From NCBI GenBank assembly GCA_964244615.1, contig CAXTJP010000017.1, positions 1-47,156 of the forward strand: a stretch of 47,156 bases of DNA, given 5' to 3'. The stretch is from BOG-908 sp964244615. Its GTDB lineage: Bacteria > Pseudomonadota > Alphaproteobacteria > Acetobacterales > Acetobacteraceae. Below are positions 1-9,585 of this stretch, one piece after another. Numbering within the stretch: position 1 is the stretch's first letter; the number at the start of each line of letters is the position of its first letter. The translations under genes were made by a program, and so were the position numbers. The notes under the pieces are model-generated. The model saw nothing but the letters and a program-made list of their open reading frames with translations, was not told the DNA's origin and made no database searches.

Positions 1-828
1 GGCCGCAGACAGATCGATCGCGGCCAGCGCCGCTTCAGTATCGGCTGCGACCAGGATTTCGCGCCCCGGCTCCAGAAACTCCTCTAATCCGGCCCATCGA
101 TCAGACAGGATTGGTGTGCCGCAACAAGCGGCCTCGAACAGTCGGCCGCTGGCGGAAACCTCGCCGCGGCGCCAGGCAGCCAGGCCGGCCACGTAGGCGG
201 CCTGTCCGTCGCGGCCGTGGCTGCGCTCGAACGCGGCCCGGCCCAGCCGCAAGGCCACCAGATCGTGGCCGCGCACCAGGGCGTCGCGGGCGGCGCCGGC
301 GTTCGACGGCGACCCGTCTGCCATCGCAAACCCGGCAGAGGAGCCCAGCGACGCCGAAGCGGGCGCGCGGGGCGGGGTGTTGCCGGGCGGCAGGCGGCGC
401 AGCAGCAGGGCATAGATGGCGCAGGCGTCCGGCAGGTCGGCATAGCGGCCGAGCCAATCCGACAAGGCGGGTGCGGCGGCGCGCGCCGGACGGGACAGCA
501 GCCGGTCGGCCAGGATGTGCCCGAGCAGGGTCGTGTCCCCCAGCCGTCCGGTCTCGGCGATCGCGGCCGGGATCAGGCCGTGGGATTGCAGCGCGAAGAT
601 TCGCCGCACCCGCGCCGCCTCGCTGGGGGCCAGCGGCTGTGGCAGCCCGACGCCGCTCGACCCGGCCGGCGGACTGATCCGCGGCACCGCCATGGCCGAT
701 TCTTCGGGCTGTGACGCGCCTCCACCCGCCGTGTCTCCGTGGGCGGGCCGCAACGCGGTTCCGGCCAGGATGGCGGCGCCCGCCAAAACGGCGCGGGCGG
801 CGGAGCGCGAGATGGTGATCCCTCGCAT
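1..828 (-). CDS. Chimeric frame: lytic transglycosylase N-terminus joined to CgeB-like glycosyltransferase C-terminus (partial)
   Basis: Open frame running off the left edge, so the 3' end is missing. It starts at ATG 828, just after an in-frame stop at 838-840; no clear Shine-Dalgarno is seen. The N-terminus is a signal peptide (MRGITISRSAARAVLAGAAI, ending near AHG). The next ~200 residues (for example LPQPLAPSEAARVRRIFALQ, LLGHILADRLL, AIYALLLRRLPPG) look like the helical superhelix of alphaproteobacterial soluble lytic murein transglycosylases, which cleave peptidoglycan in the periplasm. From about base 165 leftwards the protein instead reads RLFEAACCGTPILSDRWAGL then EEFLEPGREILVAAD, the nucleotide-sugar-binding C-terminal motif of CgeB/Glyco_trans_1_2 glycosyltransferases, a cytoplasmic family. 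The catalytic transglycosylase domain is absent in the visible part. Both halves are in one uninterrupted frame. It may be a real fusion, a deletion joint, or an assembly chimera. Confidence 0.7.
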   Translation of the reverse strand, partial: MRGITISRSAARAVLAGAAILAGTALRPAHGDTAGGGASQPEESAMAVPRISPPAGSSGVGLPQPLAPSEAARVRRIFALQSHGLIPAAIAETGRLGDTTLLGHILADRLLSRPARAAAPALSDWLGRYADLPDACAIYALLLRRLPPGNTPPRAPASASLGSSAGFAMADGSPSNAGAARDALVRGHDLVALRLGRAAFERSHGRDGQAAYVAGLAAWRRGEVSASGRLFEAACCGTPILSDRWAGLEEFLEPGREILVAADTEAALAAIDLSAA

Positions 829-967
829 GGCGGCGGCCTAAACAGCATTTTGCCGACGGGCGCAACCCGTCAATCAAGGCACGATTGTGGCAAGCTTTGT
901 CGGAGTCTGGCGCGGTTGCAACAAGTGCCTGCGCCGTCAGCATGTTAGTAGAGAGCCATCTACATTG

Positions 968-1741
968 TCATTTGTTGGCGTCGAGATGTCGCCGCAACGC
1001 AACAAGGTCTGTCCACGCCTCTTTCTTTGCAGCCGGCGTGCGCAGAAGAGTGGCGGGATGTTGCATCGGCAGCGTGGATATTGGTGCGGGTAGGCCCGGA
1101 ACCGTAACGGCCTGCCACCGGCCGCGCAGCCGGCGCATGGTCTCGTCCCGCCCGGTCAGCAGACGGGCGGGCAGCACCCCCAGGGTCGCGATCAGCCGCG
1201 GCCGCAGCAGGGTCAGGTGGCGCCACAGGAACGGGGCGCAGATCTGCAGCTCCGCGTCGGTCGGCGCGCGGCCGCCGGGCGGCCGCCAGGGCACCAGGTT
1301 GGTCAGGAGCGCATCCTCCCGGGTCAGTCCGATCGAGGCGAGCATGCGGTCCAGCAGCTGTCCCGCAGGACCTACGAAGGGTCGCCCGGCCAGGTCCTCC
1401 TCGGCGCCCGGCGCCTCGCCCACCAGCACCAGCCCGGCTTGCGGGTTGCCGTCCGCCACCGCCATGCGGGTGGCGGTGGCCGCCAGCGCGCAGTCGCGGA
1501 AGCCGGCCAGCGTGCGATACAGCGCTTCCAGCGTGTTGGCGCCGGCCGCCTCCTGCTGCGCGCGGGCGGCGGCCCCGCGACGGGGCGTCTGCGGAGGGAC
1601 CGCCGCCGGCGACAAGGCCTGCGGCACCGCCACGAGCGCGGCCGCCATGCGGTCGATCGGGGCGTCGTCCAGCGCCTCGTCGGCGCCCCATGCAACCTGC
1701 AGGGCCAGGGCCGCGAGCATCTCTGCGCCGAGCATGTCCAT
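968..1741 (-). CDS. Uracil-DNA glycosylase, family 4
   Basis: Predicted 257-aa DNA repair enzyme that excises uracil (from cytosine deamination) in the base-excision pathway. The family 4 motif 1 VLVGEAPGAEED (about residues 105-116) is followed by RPFVGPAGQLLDRML and by NLVPWRPPGGR, the conserved substrate-pocket segments. Motif 2 is MQHPATLL with His228 near the C-terminus. Only two cysteines are visible at the usual positions (C84 in DCALAATATR and one in QICAPFL), as in the alphaproteobacterial branch, so I do not claim a complete iron-sulfur site. The ~75-residue N-terminal extension is Ala-rich and unassigned. The start is ATG 1741; a second ATG lies two codons in, and no strong ribosome-binding site separates them. 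It is divergent from the ETF-QO gene, a neighbourhood common in alphaproteobacteria. Confidence 0.9.
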   Translation of the reverse strand: MDMLGAEMLAALALQVAWGADEALDDAPIDRMAAALVAVPQALSPAAVPPQTPRRGAAARAQQEAAGANTLEALYRTLAGFRDCALAATATRMAVADGNPQAGLVLVGEAPGAEEDLAGRPFVGPAGQLLDRMLASIGLTREDALLTNLVPWRPPGGRAPTDAELQICAPFLWRHLTLLRPRLIATLGVLPARLLTGRDETMRRLRGRWQAVTVPGLPAPISTLPMQHPATLLRTPAAKKEAWTDLVALRRHLDANK

Positions 1742-1923
1742 GCGCCGGTTCTACCGGTGGCGGGACTTGGCGCAAACACCGCTGGCCGCCGGCTGCGCTC
1801 ATCCCGGATGGAGCATGCCGCAGGATCGCCGCAGGTGCGGGACCGCCCCTTCACTTGCGTCACCTGCCTACCTAATACGTCAACCAAGAACGACACCACG
1901 GATCGTCAGGGGATGGATCGGAC

Positions 1924-3552
1924 ATGAGCGACCGCGAGGCTATGGAATTCGACGTGGTCGTCGTGGGGGCCGGTCCGGCCGGCCTGTCGGCTGCCATACG
2001 GCTGAAACAGCTCAGCCCCGACGCGACGGTCTGCGTGGTGGAAAAGGCGGGGGAGGTGGGCGCGCACATCCTGTCGGGCGCCGTGATCGAACCGCGCGCG
2101 CTGGAAGAGCTGCTGCCCGATTGGCGCGAGCGCGACGCGCCGATCCACACCGAGGCGAGCGAGGACCAGTTCGTGTTCCTCACCAGGCGCGGCGCCTGGA
2201 AGTCGCCGGTGCTGCCGCCGCAGATGAACAACCACGGCAACTACATCGTCAGCCTCGGCGACGTCACGCGCTGGCTGGGCCGGCAGGCCGAGGCGCTGGG
2301 CGTGGAGATCTATCCCGGTTTCTCGGCCGCCGAACTGCTGATCGAAGAGGGCAGAGTGGTCGGCGTGGCGACCGGCGACATGGGCGTGACCCGGGCGGGC
2401 GAGCATGGGCCGAACTACGCGGCCGGCATGGAGCTGCGCGCCGCGTACACGCTGTTCGGCGAGGGCTGCCGCGGCTCGCTGTCCAAGCAGCTGATGGAAC
2501 GTTTCGACTTGCGGCGTGGCGTGGACCCGCAGACCTACGGCCTCGGCATCAAGGAGCTGTGGGAGATCCCGCGCGCGAATCACAAGCCCGGCTTCATCAT
2601 GCATACGGTCGGCTGGCCCGCCGATCGCAACACCTATGCCGGATCCTGGCTGTATCATTTCGGCGACGGCCTGGTGTCGTTCGGCTACGTCGTGGGCCTG
2701 GACTACGCCAATCCCTGGCTGTCCCCGTTTGACGAGATGCAGCGGCTGAAGACGCACCCGCACATGCGCCGCCATTTCGAAGGCGGCCGACGCATCAGCT
2801 ACGGCGCCCGCGCGCTGTCGGAAGGCGGGTTCCAGTCGATCCCCAGGCTGACGTTTCCGGGCGGTGCGCTGATCGGCGACTCGGCGGGTTTCCTGAACCT
2901 GCCGAAGATCAAGGGCACGCACTGCGCGATGAAGTCCGGCATGCTGGCGGCCGAAGCCGCGGCCGAGGCGCTGGCGGGCGACCGCACGGCCGAGCTGACG
3001 GCGTACACGGCGAAGTTCAAATCGAGTTGGCTGTACCCGGAGCTGAAATCCGTGCGCAACCTGCGTCCGGCCTTTGCGAAATACGGCCTGTACGGCTTCA
3101 TCGCCTATTCCGGTCTCGAGACGTTCATGCTGCGCGGCCGTGCACCCTGGACGTTCCATCACCAGCACCGCGACAATGACGTGCTGGACAAGGCGGCGGA
3201 CGCGAAGAAGATCGAGTACCCGAAGCCCGACGGGGTGCTGACCTTCGATCGGCTCTCCTCGGTGTTCATCAGCAACACCAACCACGAGGAGAACCAGCCG
3301 GTTCACCTCAGGCTGCGCGATCCCGGCCGCTGGCTCGGCGTGAACTGGGAACAGTATCGCAGCCCGGAGAGCCGCTACTGCCCGGCCGGCGTCTACGAGG
3401 CGGTGGGCGTGGAGGAGGGCCAGCCGCGCCTGCAGATCAACGCGCAGAACTGCGTCCACTGCAAGACTTGCGACATCAAGGACCCGACGCAGAACATCGA
3501 CTGGTCGGCGCCCGAGGGCGGCGGCGGGCCGTCCTATCCCGGAGGGATGTGA
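1924..3552 (+). CDS. Electron transfer flavoprotein-ubiquinone oxidoreductase (ETF-QO)
   Basis: 542-aa membrane-associated flavo-iron-sulfur protein that passes electrons from reduced ETF (from acyl-CoA and amine dehydrogenases) to ubiquinone. The N-terminal FAD-binding Rossmann motif DVVVVGAGPAGLSAA covers about residues 9-23, and GDSAGFLNLPKIKGTH is the second FAD contact. The C-terminal [4Fe-4S] ligands are C486 (in YCPAGVYE) and C510, C513, C516 (in NCVHCKTCDIKDP). The length and the end DWSAPEGGGGPSYPGGM match the family, so the gene looks complete. The start is ATG 1924, with a weak GGGGAT-like site upstream. It is followed after 86 bp by an exported TPR protein, an arrangement often kept in alphaproteobacteria. 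Confidence 0.96.
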   Translation: MSDREAMEFDVVVVGAGPAGLSAAIRLKQLSPDATVCVVEKAGEVGAHILSGAVIEPRALEELLPDWRERDAPIHTEASEDQFVFLTRRGAWKSPVLPPQMNNHGNYIVSLGDVTRWLGRQAEALGVEIYPGFSAAELLIEEGRVVGVATGDMGVTRAGEHGPNYAAGMELRAAYTLFGEGCRGSLSKQLMERFDLRRGVDPQTYGLGIKELWEIPRANHKPGFIMHTVGWPADRNTYAGSWLYHFGDGLVSFGYVVGLDYANPWLSPFDEMQRLKTHPHMRRHFEGGRRISYGARALSEGGFQSIPRLTFPGGALIGDSAGFLNLPKIKGTHCAMKSGMLAAEAAAEALAGDRTAELTAYTAKFKSSWLYPELKSVRNLRPAFAKYGLYGFIAYSGLETFMLRGRAPWTFHHQHRDNDVLDKAADAKKIEYPKPDGVLTFDRLSSVFISNTNHEENQPVHLRLRDPGRWLGVNWEQYRSPESRYCPAGVYEAVGVEEGQPRLQINAQNCVHCKTCDIKDPTQNIDWSAPEGGGGPSYPGGM

Positions 3553-3638
3553 CCGGCGGCGTCGCGCGTGGTTGCCGACGGGCGGGCGGTCGATTCCCGG
3601 CACTTCTCCCGCCCCTACTTCATGCTACGCTCCAGCCC

Positions 3639-5273
3639 ATGAAGATACTCGCAGCGGCCCTCGGCCTCGTCCTCCTGGCCCCGGCCGCGCATGCGGCCCG
3701 GCCGGCCGATTTCCTCGTGTCGCAGTTCGCGGCGCATCAGGGCGACCTGACGCTCGCCGCCACCCGCATGCAGGACGCGCTGGCGGGCGACCCGTCCAGC
3801 GCCGAGCTGCGCGAGGATGCCTTCGTCCTTTCGCTGCTGGCCGGCTCGCCCGAGGCGCAGGCGCTGGCGCACACCCTGCCGGAGAACCCGCTGGCCCAGC
3901 TGCTGCTGGCGGCGGAGGCCGCGCGCGAGGGCCGTTGGCAGGCGGCCGAGCTCGGCTTCGCGGAGCTGCCGCACCAGGGCCTGGCCGATGCGCTGCGTCC
4001 GCTCCTGGTCGCCTGGGCGCAGCTGGCGCAGGGCCAGCCCGACCGGGCGATGGACACGCTGCAGCCGGCCCTGGCCGGCACGCGGCTCGGCTCCGTCGCC
4101 CTGCTGCACGCCGCCCTGATCGCCGACGCGGCGCATCGCGACGGACTGGCGCAGCGGCTCTACGCGGATCTGGCGCGTGCCCAGGCGCAGCCGAGCCTGC
4201 AATTCGCCCAGATACTCGCCAGCTGGCAGGCGCGCAGCGGCGACCACGACGCCGCGCGCGCCACGATCGCCGGCGCGGTGCGCGCCTCGCCGGAACTGGC
4301 GATCGCCCAGCCCCGGCTGGTCGCGGCCCTGGACCACCCTCAGGCTCCGGACCCGCTGCACGGGCTGGCGCAAGTGATGACGCAGGCCGCGGCGGCGACG
4401 GGCGGCCAGAACGAGCATGACGTGGGCGACCTGCTGGTGCAGGTGGCCCTCGCCGTCGAGCCCGGCATGACCGACGCGCACCTGCTGGCCTCGGAGATCG
4501 CCAGCAACCACCACCAGTGGCACCAGGCCGCGCTGGAGCTGCAACGCATTTCGGAAGGTGCCCCGTTATCGCCCGTGGTGCAGCTGCGCCTGGCCGCCCT
4601 CTACGCGCGCGACGGCCGCGTGCCGGACGCGCTGGGGACGCTGACCAGGCTCGCCGCGTCCCTGCCGGATCGGCCCGAACCGCTGGCGCAGCTCGGCGAC
4701 ACGCTGGCCGGCGAGAAGCGCTACGCCGAAGCGGTTTCGGCCTATGACCGCGCCATCGCCCTGATGCCACGCCCGACCGGGCCCGACTGGGTACTTTTCT
4801 ACGCCCGCGGTGCGGCGCTGGAACGGCTGCACGAGTGGCCGCGCGCAGAGGCCGACATGAACCGCGCCCTGGAGCTCTCGCCCGAGCAGCCGGTCGCGCT
4901 GAACTTCCTCGGCTACTCGATGGCGGACCGCAACCAGAGTCTGCCCACGGCCGAGGACATGATCCAGCGCGCGCTGCATGCCCGGCCCAACGACGGCGCG
5001 ATCGTCGACAGCCTGGGCTGGGTCAAGCTGCGGCTGGGCGACACGCGCGAGGCGCTGCGCCTGCTGGAGCGGGCGGCCGAGCTTGAACCGGAGGACGCGA
5101 GCATCACCGGCCACCTGGGCGATGCCTACTGGACCGCCGGCCGGCACCTGGAGGCCGAAGACCAGTGGCGGCGCGCCCTGGTGCTCAAGCCGGACCCCGA
5201 CGAGCAGGCGCGCATCGAAGGCCGCCTGAAGAGCGCCATGGCCGAACCGACCGGGCACGGATCAGTCCGGTGA
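3639..5273 (+). CDS. Exported tetratricopeptide-repeat protein
   Basis: 544-aa protein with a clear signal peptide (MKILAAALGLVLLAPAAHA, predicted cleavage after AHA). The rest is Ala/Leu-rich helical repeat. The best TPR units lie in the C-terminal half, for example RYAEAVSAYDRAIALMP, EWPRAEADMNRALELSPEQP, DTREALRLLERAAELEPEDA and RHLEAEDQWRRALVLKPDPD. I chose ATG 3639 because the signal peptide begins there; the frame is open upstream to 3468 but that part overlaps the end of ETF-QO and has no signal-like features. Such TPR proteins recur beside ETF-QO in alphaproteobacteria; their role (probably periplasmic protein assembly) is not established, and nothing in the sequence defines a partner. 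Confidence 0.88.
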   Translation: MKILAAALGLVLLAPAAHAARPADFLVSQFAAHQGDLTLAATRMQDALAGDPSSAELREDAFVLSLLAGSPEAQALAHTLPENPLAQLLLAAEAAREGRWQAAELGFAELPHQGLADALRPLLVAWAQLAQGQPDRAMDTLQPALAGTRLGSVALLHAALIADAAHRDGLAQRLYADLARAQAQPSLQFAQILASWQARSGDHDAARATIAGAVRASPELAIAQPRLVAALDHPQAPDPLHGLAQVMTQAAAATGGQNEHDVGDLLVQVALAVEPGMTDAHLLASEIASNHHQWHQAALELQRISEGAPLSPVVQLRLAALYARDGRVPDALGTLTRLAASLPDRPEPLAQLGDTLAGEKRYAEAVSAYDRAIALMPRPTGPDWVLFYARGAALERLHEWPRAEADMNRALELSPEQPVALNFLGYSMADRNQSLPTAEDMIQRALHARPNDGAIVDSLGWVKLRLGDTREALRLLERAAELEPEDASITGHLGDAYWTAGRHLEAEDQWRRALVLKPDPDEQARIEGRLKSAMAEPTGHGSVR

Positions 5274-5289
5274 CCACGGCGGCCCGGAC
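5265..5289. terminator. Weak hairpin between convergent genes
   Basis: GTCCGG (5265-5270) pairs with CCGGAC (5284-5289) around a 13-nt loop at the convergent ends of the TPR and amidohydrolase genes. No T run follows on either strand, so terminator function is only a guess from position. Confidence 0.25.
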
Positions 5290-5295
5290 ATCGCG

Positions 5296-6156
5296 CTACC
5301 CAGGAAACAGGGCGGCGGCGTTGCCCGCGAACACTTTGGCCAGGATCTCGTCGCCCAACCCGGTCGCGCGCAGGTCGGCAACGCTCTGCCGCATCGGGCG
5401 GAAGGGGAACGAGGAGCCGAACAGCAGCTGGTCGCACAGAAAGCCGCTCGCCGCCTCCGCATAGCGCCGGCCGCCCGGGGCGAACAGGTACATGTCGGGC
5501 GAGACGAAGACGTTCTCGTGCCGGAACGCGACGCCGATCATGGCGTCGATGTTCGGGTAGCAGCCATGGCAGACGACGATCGGCAGTTTCGGGAACGTGC
5601 GGGCCACGGCGTCGATCGCCAGCGGGTCGTTGAAGGCCAGGTCGGGCGTCGTCGGTCCGGACATGACAAAGGCGGGAACGCCGAGCGCCACGCAGGCTTC
5701 GTACAGCGGCATTAGCCGTTCGTCGTCGGCGCGCAGCGGCGTCTCGTAGAAGCCGGCGTCGAGGTTTATCGCGGCCAGCCCAAGTGTCTTGACGGCGCGC
5801 TCGGCTTCCGTGACGGCGCCTTGCCGGCCGAGAGCCAGCGGATCGACGGAGGCGACACCGATCAGCCGCCCCTCGGACTGGGTTGCAAGCGCCGCGATCG
5901 TATCGTTCGCGATGCGCACGGTCGGCGTGCTTCGGCCAACGGTGATGCCGAGATCGATGCCGGCCTCGTCCATGCCTGCCAGCACGTCCGGCAGGGTGGC
6001 GTATCGGGTGAAATGGTCGGGGTCGGCGGCGCCGACGCGCCGGTTGACCCAGCGCACCAGGTCATGGTCCGCCGTTCCCGGCTCGGCGCCGAAGAACGGG
6101 TGCAGGAATGGCGGCCGCAGCCGCATGTCGATGATCTGGGGCGCAGGATGACGCAT
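5296..6156 (-). CDS. Amidohydrolase-2 family protein lacking the usual metal motif
   Basis: 286-aa TIM-barrel protein of the amidohydrolase 2 (PF04909-like) superfamily. It shows the family pattern of a C-terminal strand with His (PIVVCHGCYPNIDAMIG), then NVFVSPDMYL, and an ending LLFGSSFPFRPM. The metal-binding signature is altered: the N-terminal DxHxH motif reads DMRLR (residues about 10-14) and the usual GSDxP aspartate near the C-terminus is a serine (GSSFP). It may therefore be metal-independent, like the LigI-type lactonases, or have another activity. The start is ATG 6156; the frame is open further upstream, but that stretch is antisense-like. It lies 58 bp downstream of the sigma-54 regulator on the same strand and could be co-transcribed with it. 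The substrate is unknown. Confidence 0.8.
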   Translation of the reverse strand: MRHPAPQIIDMRLRPPFLHPFFGAEPGTADHDLVRWVNRRVGAADPDHFTRYATLPDVLAGMDEAGIDLGITVGRSTPTVRIANDTIAALATQSEGRLIGVASVDPLALGRQGAVTEAERAVKTLGLAAINLDAGFYETPLRADDERLMPLYEACVALGVPAFVMSGPTTPDLAFNDPLAIDAVARTFPKLPIVVCHGCYPNIDAMIGVAFRHENVFVSPDMYLFAPGGRRYAEAASGFLCDQLLFGSSFPFRPMRQSVADLRATGLGDEILAKVFAGNAAALFPG

Positions 6157-6214
6157 GCGGGGGCTTTCGATGGAGGCAGCCGGGGCGTGCTGACCCGATG
6201 GCCGGCATTGTCTT

Positions 6215-8236
<2,022 letters not shown>

Positions 8237-8255
8237 AGGATAAAAGACATGACAA

Positions 8256-8285
8256 ATTAGTTTCGCATGGCGACTGTGCTTCCAA
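8256..8285 (-). promoter_or_regulatory. Possible sigma-70 promoter of the sigma-54 activator
   Basis: On the minus strand TTGGAA (8285-8280) and ACTAAT (8261-8256) are separated by 18 bp, each four of six to the -35 and -10 consensus. The predicted start would leave a ~13-nt leader before ATG 8236. Weak match; position is the main support. Confidence 0.25.
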
Positions 8286-8305
8286 TCCAACAATAACGGC
8301 GAATG

Positions 8306-8323
8306 CTGCTGCCAACGCAGCAG
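8306..8323. promoter_or_regulatory. Perfect 7-4-7 inverted repeat, candidate activator site (UAS 1)
   Basis: CTGCTGC-CAAC-GCAGCAG lies between the divergent regulator and ssuD, centred about 74 bp upstream of the transcription start expected from the sigma-54 promoter at 8363-8377. That is a usual place for enhancer-binding proteins. Its reverse complement matches a site at 11047-11064 in 14 of 18 bases, in front of the second sigma-54 promoter. Confidence 0.45.
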
Positions 8324-8362
8324 AGACAGTCGCGCCAGGCGGCCATGGAAGAACAGCGAGGC

Positions 8363-8377
8363 TGGCATGCAGCATGC
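8363..8377 (+). promoter_or_regulatory. Sigma-54 (-24/-12) promoter of ssuD
   Basis: TGGCATGCAGCATGC fits the consensus TGGCAYG-N4-TTGC except for A in place of the first T of TTGC. GG (8364-8365) and GC (8376-8377) have the required spacing. Transcription would start near 8388-8389, leaving a short leader with GGAG (8399-8402) before ATG 8410. Confidence 0.72.
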
Positions 8378-8409
8378 GTGGAGTGCTGGCGAGCGAGCGG
8401 AGCAGCCCA

Positions 8410-9585
8410 ATGACGGCACACGACACGACCGGCGGTCCGGAATTCTTCTGGTTCCTGCCGACGCATGGCGACGGGCGTTACCTCGGCAGCGCTGCGGGCG
8501 GCCGGGTGGTCGATCTCGCCTATCTCAAGCAGGTGGCGATCGCGGCCGACAGCCTGGGCTACGAGGGCGTGCTGATCCCGACCGGCGCCGCCTGCGAGGA
8601 TTCCTGGCTGGTGGCGGCCGCGCTGGCGCCGATGACGTCGCGGCTTCGCTTCCTGGTCGCCGTGCGCCCTGGCCTGCAGCCGCCCACGCTGGCGGCGCGC
8701 ATGACGGCCACGCTCGACCGTCTGTCGGACGGTCGCGCGCTGATCAACGTGGTGGCCGGCGGCGACCCGGTGGAGAATCGCGGTGACGGCATCACCCTGG
8801 CGCCGGCCGACCGCTACGCGCTGACCCGCGAGTTCCTGACCGTCTATCGCCGCCTGCTGGATGGCGAGCGGGTGGATTTCGAGGGTGCCCACGTCCGGGT
8901 GGAGGGGGCGGAGCTCACGTTCCTGCCGGTGCAGCGCGGCGGCCCGCCGCTCTATTTCGGCGGGTCGTCGGCCAAGGCGGTCGAGGTGGCCGGCGACCTC
9001 GTGGACAGCTACCTGAGCTGGGGCGAGAGGCCCGCCGATGTCGGGGAAAAATTCGCCGTGGTGCGCGCCCGCGGCGCGCAGGCCGGCCGCACCCTGAGCT
9101 ACGGCGTGCGGCTGCACGTGATCGTGCGGGAGACCGAGGACGAAGCCTGGCGCGAGGCGGAGCGGTTGATCGCCCATCTCGACGACGGCGCGATCGAGGC
9201 GGCGCGGTCCATCCTGGGCCGGCTCGATTCGGCCGGCCAGCAGCGCATGAGCGCGCTGCACGGTTTCTCACGCGAGAAGCTGCGTATCGGGCCGCATCTC
9301 TGGGCGGGTGTCGGCCTCGTGCGCGGCGGTGCCGGCACCGCCCTGGTCGGCAACCCACAGCAGGTGGCCGACGCGCTGCGCGAGTACATGGCGGTGGGTG
9401 CCGACCGCTTCATCCTGTCCGGCTACCCGCATCTGGAGGAGGCGCACCGGTTCGCCGAGCTGGTGATGCCGCTGATGCCATCGGCTGGCCGCCCATCCCG
9501 CGCCGCCGGGCGCGCCAACACGGGCCCGTTCGGCGGCGCCATCGCCAACGATGCCGGACCCGCCGCCGTCGCGGCCCAATCGTGA
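8410..9585 (+). CDS. ssuD: FMNH2-dependent alkanesulfonate monooxygenase
   Basis: 391-aa bacterial luciferase-like enzyme that uses FMNH2 and O2 to split alkanesulfonates into aldehyde and sulfite for sulfur nutrition. It matches E. coli SsuD closely across its length: GVLIPTGAACEDSWLV (with the conserved Cys, C62), LINVVAGGDPVENRGDG, PPLYFGGSSAKA, YGVRLHVIVRE (Arg-x-His of the active site) and WAGVGLVRGGAGTALVG (the mobile loop with its arginine). The start is ATG 8410, preceded by GGAG at 8399-8402; the upstream in-frame ATG 8374 lies inside the sigma-54 promoter and is excluded. The stop overlaps the GTG start of the next gene (GTGA, 9582-9585), implying translational coupling. No ssuE is adjacent; FMNH2 may come from the flavin reductase at 19109. 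Confidence 0.95.
   Translation: MTAHDTTGGPEFFWFLPTHGDGRYLGSAAGGRVVDLAYLKQVAIAADSLGYEGVLIPTGAACEDSWLVAAALAPMTSRLRFLVAVRPGLQPPTLAARMTATLDRLSDGRALINVVAGGDPVENRGDGITLAPADRYALTREFLTVYRRLLDGERVDFEGAHVRVEGAELTFLPVQRGGPPLYFGGSSAKAVEVAGDLVDSYLSWGERPADVGEKFAVVRARGAQAGRTLSYGVRLHVIVRETEDEAWREAERLIAHLDDGAIEAARSILGRLDSAGQQRMSALHGFSREKLRIGPHLWAGVGLVRGGAGTALVGNPQQVADALREYMAVGADRFILSGYPHLEEAHRFAELVMPLMPSAGRPSRAAGRANTGPFGGAIANDAGPAAVAAQS

Noticed and set aside
101..943. Long minus-strand open frame rich in Arg, Ala and Pro overlapping the first gene
   Set aside because: Out-of-frame shadow in GC-rich DNA; the frame starting at 828 has a signal peptide and recognisable domains.
1906..3603. Long antisense open frame opposite ETF-QO
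   Set aside because: Mirrors the coding frame of a clearly identified enzyme; His/Arg/Gln-rich composition typical of antisense frames.
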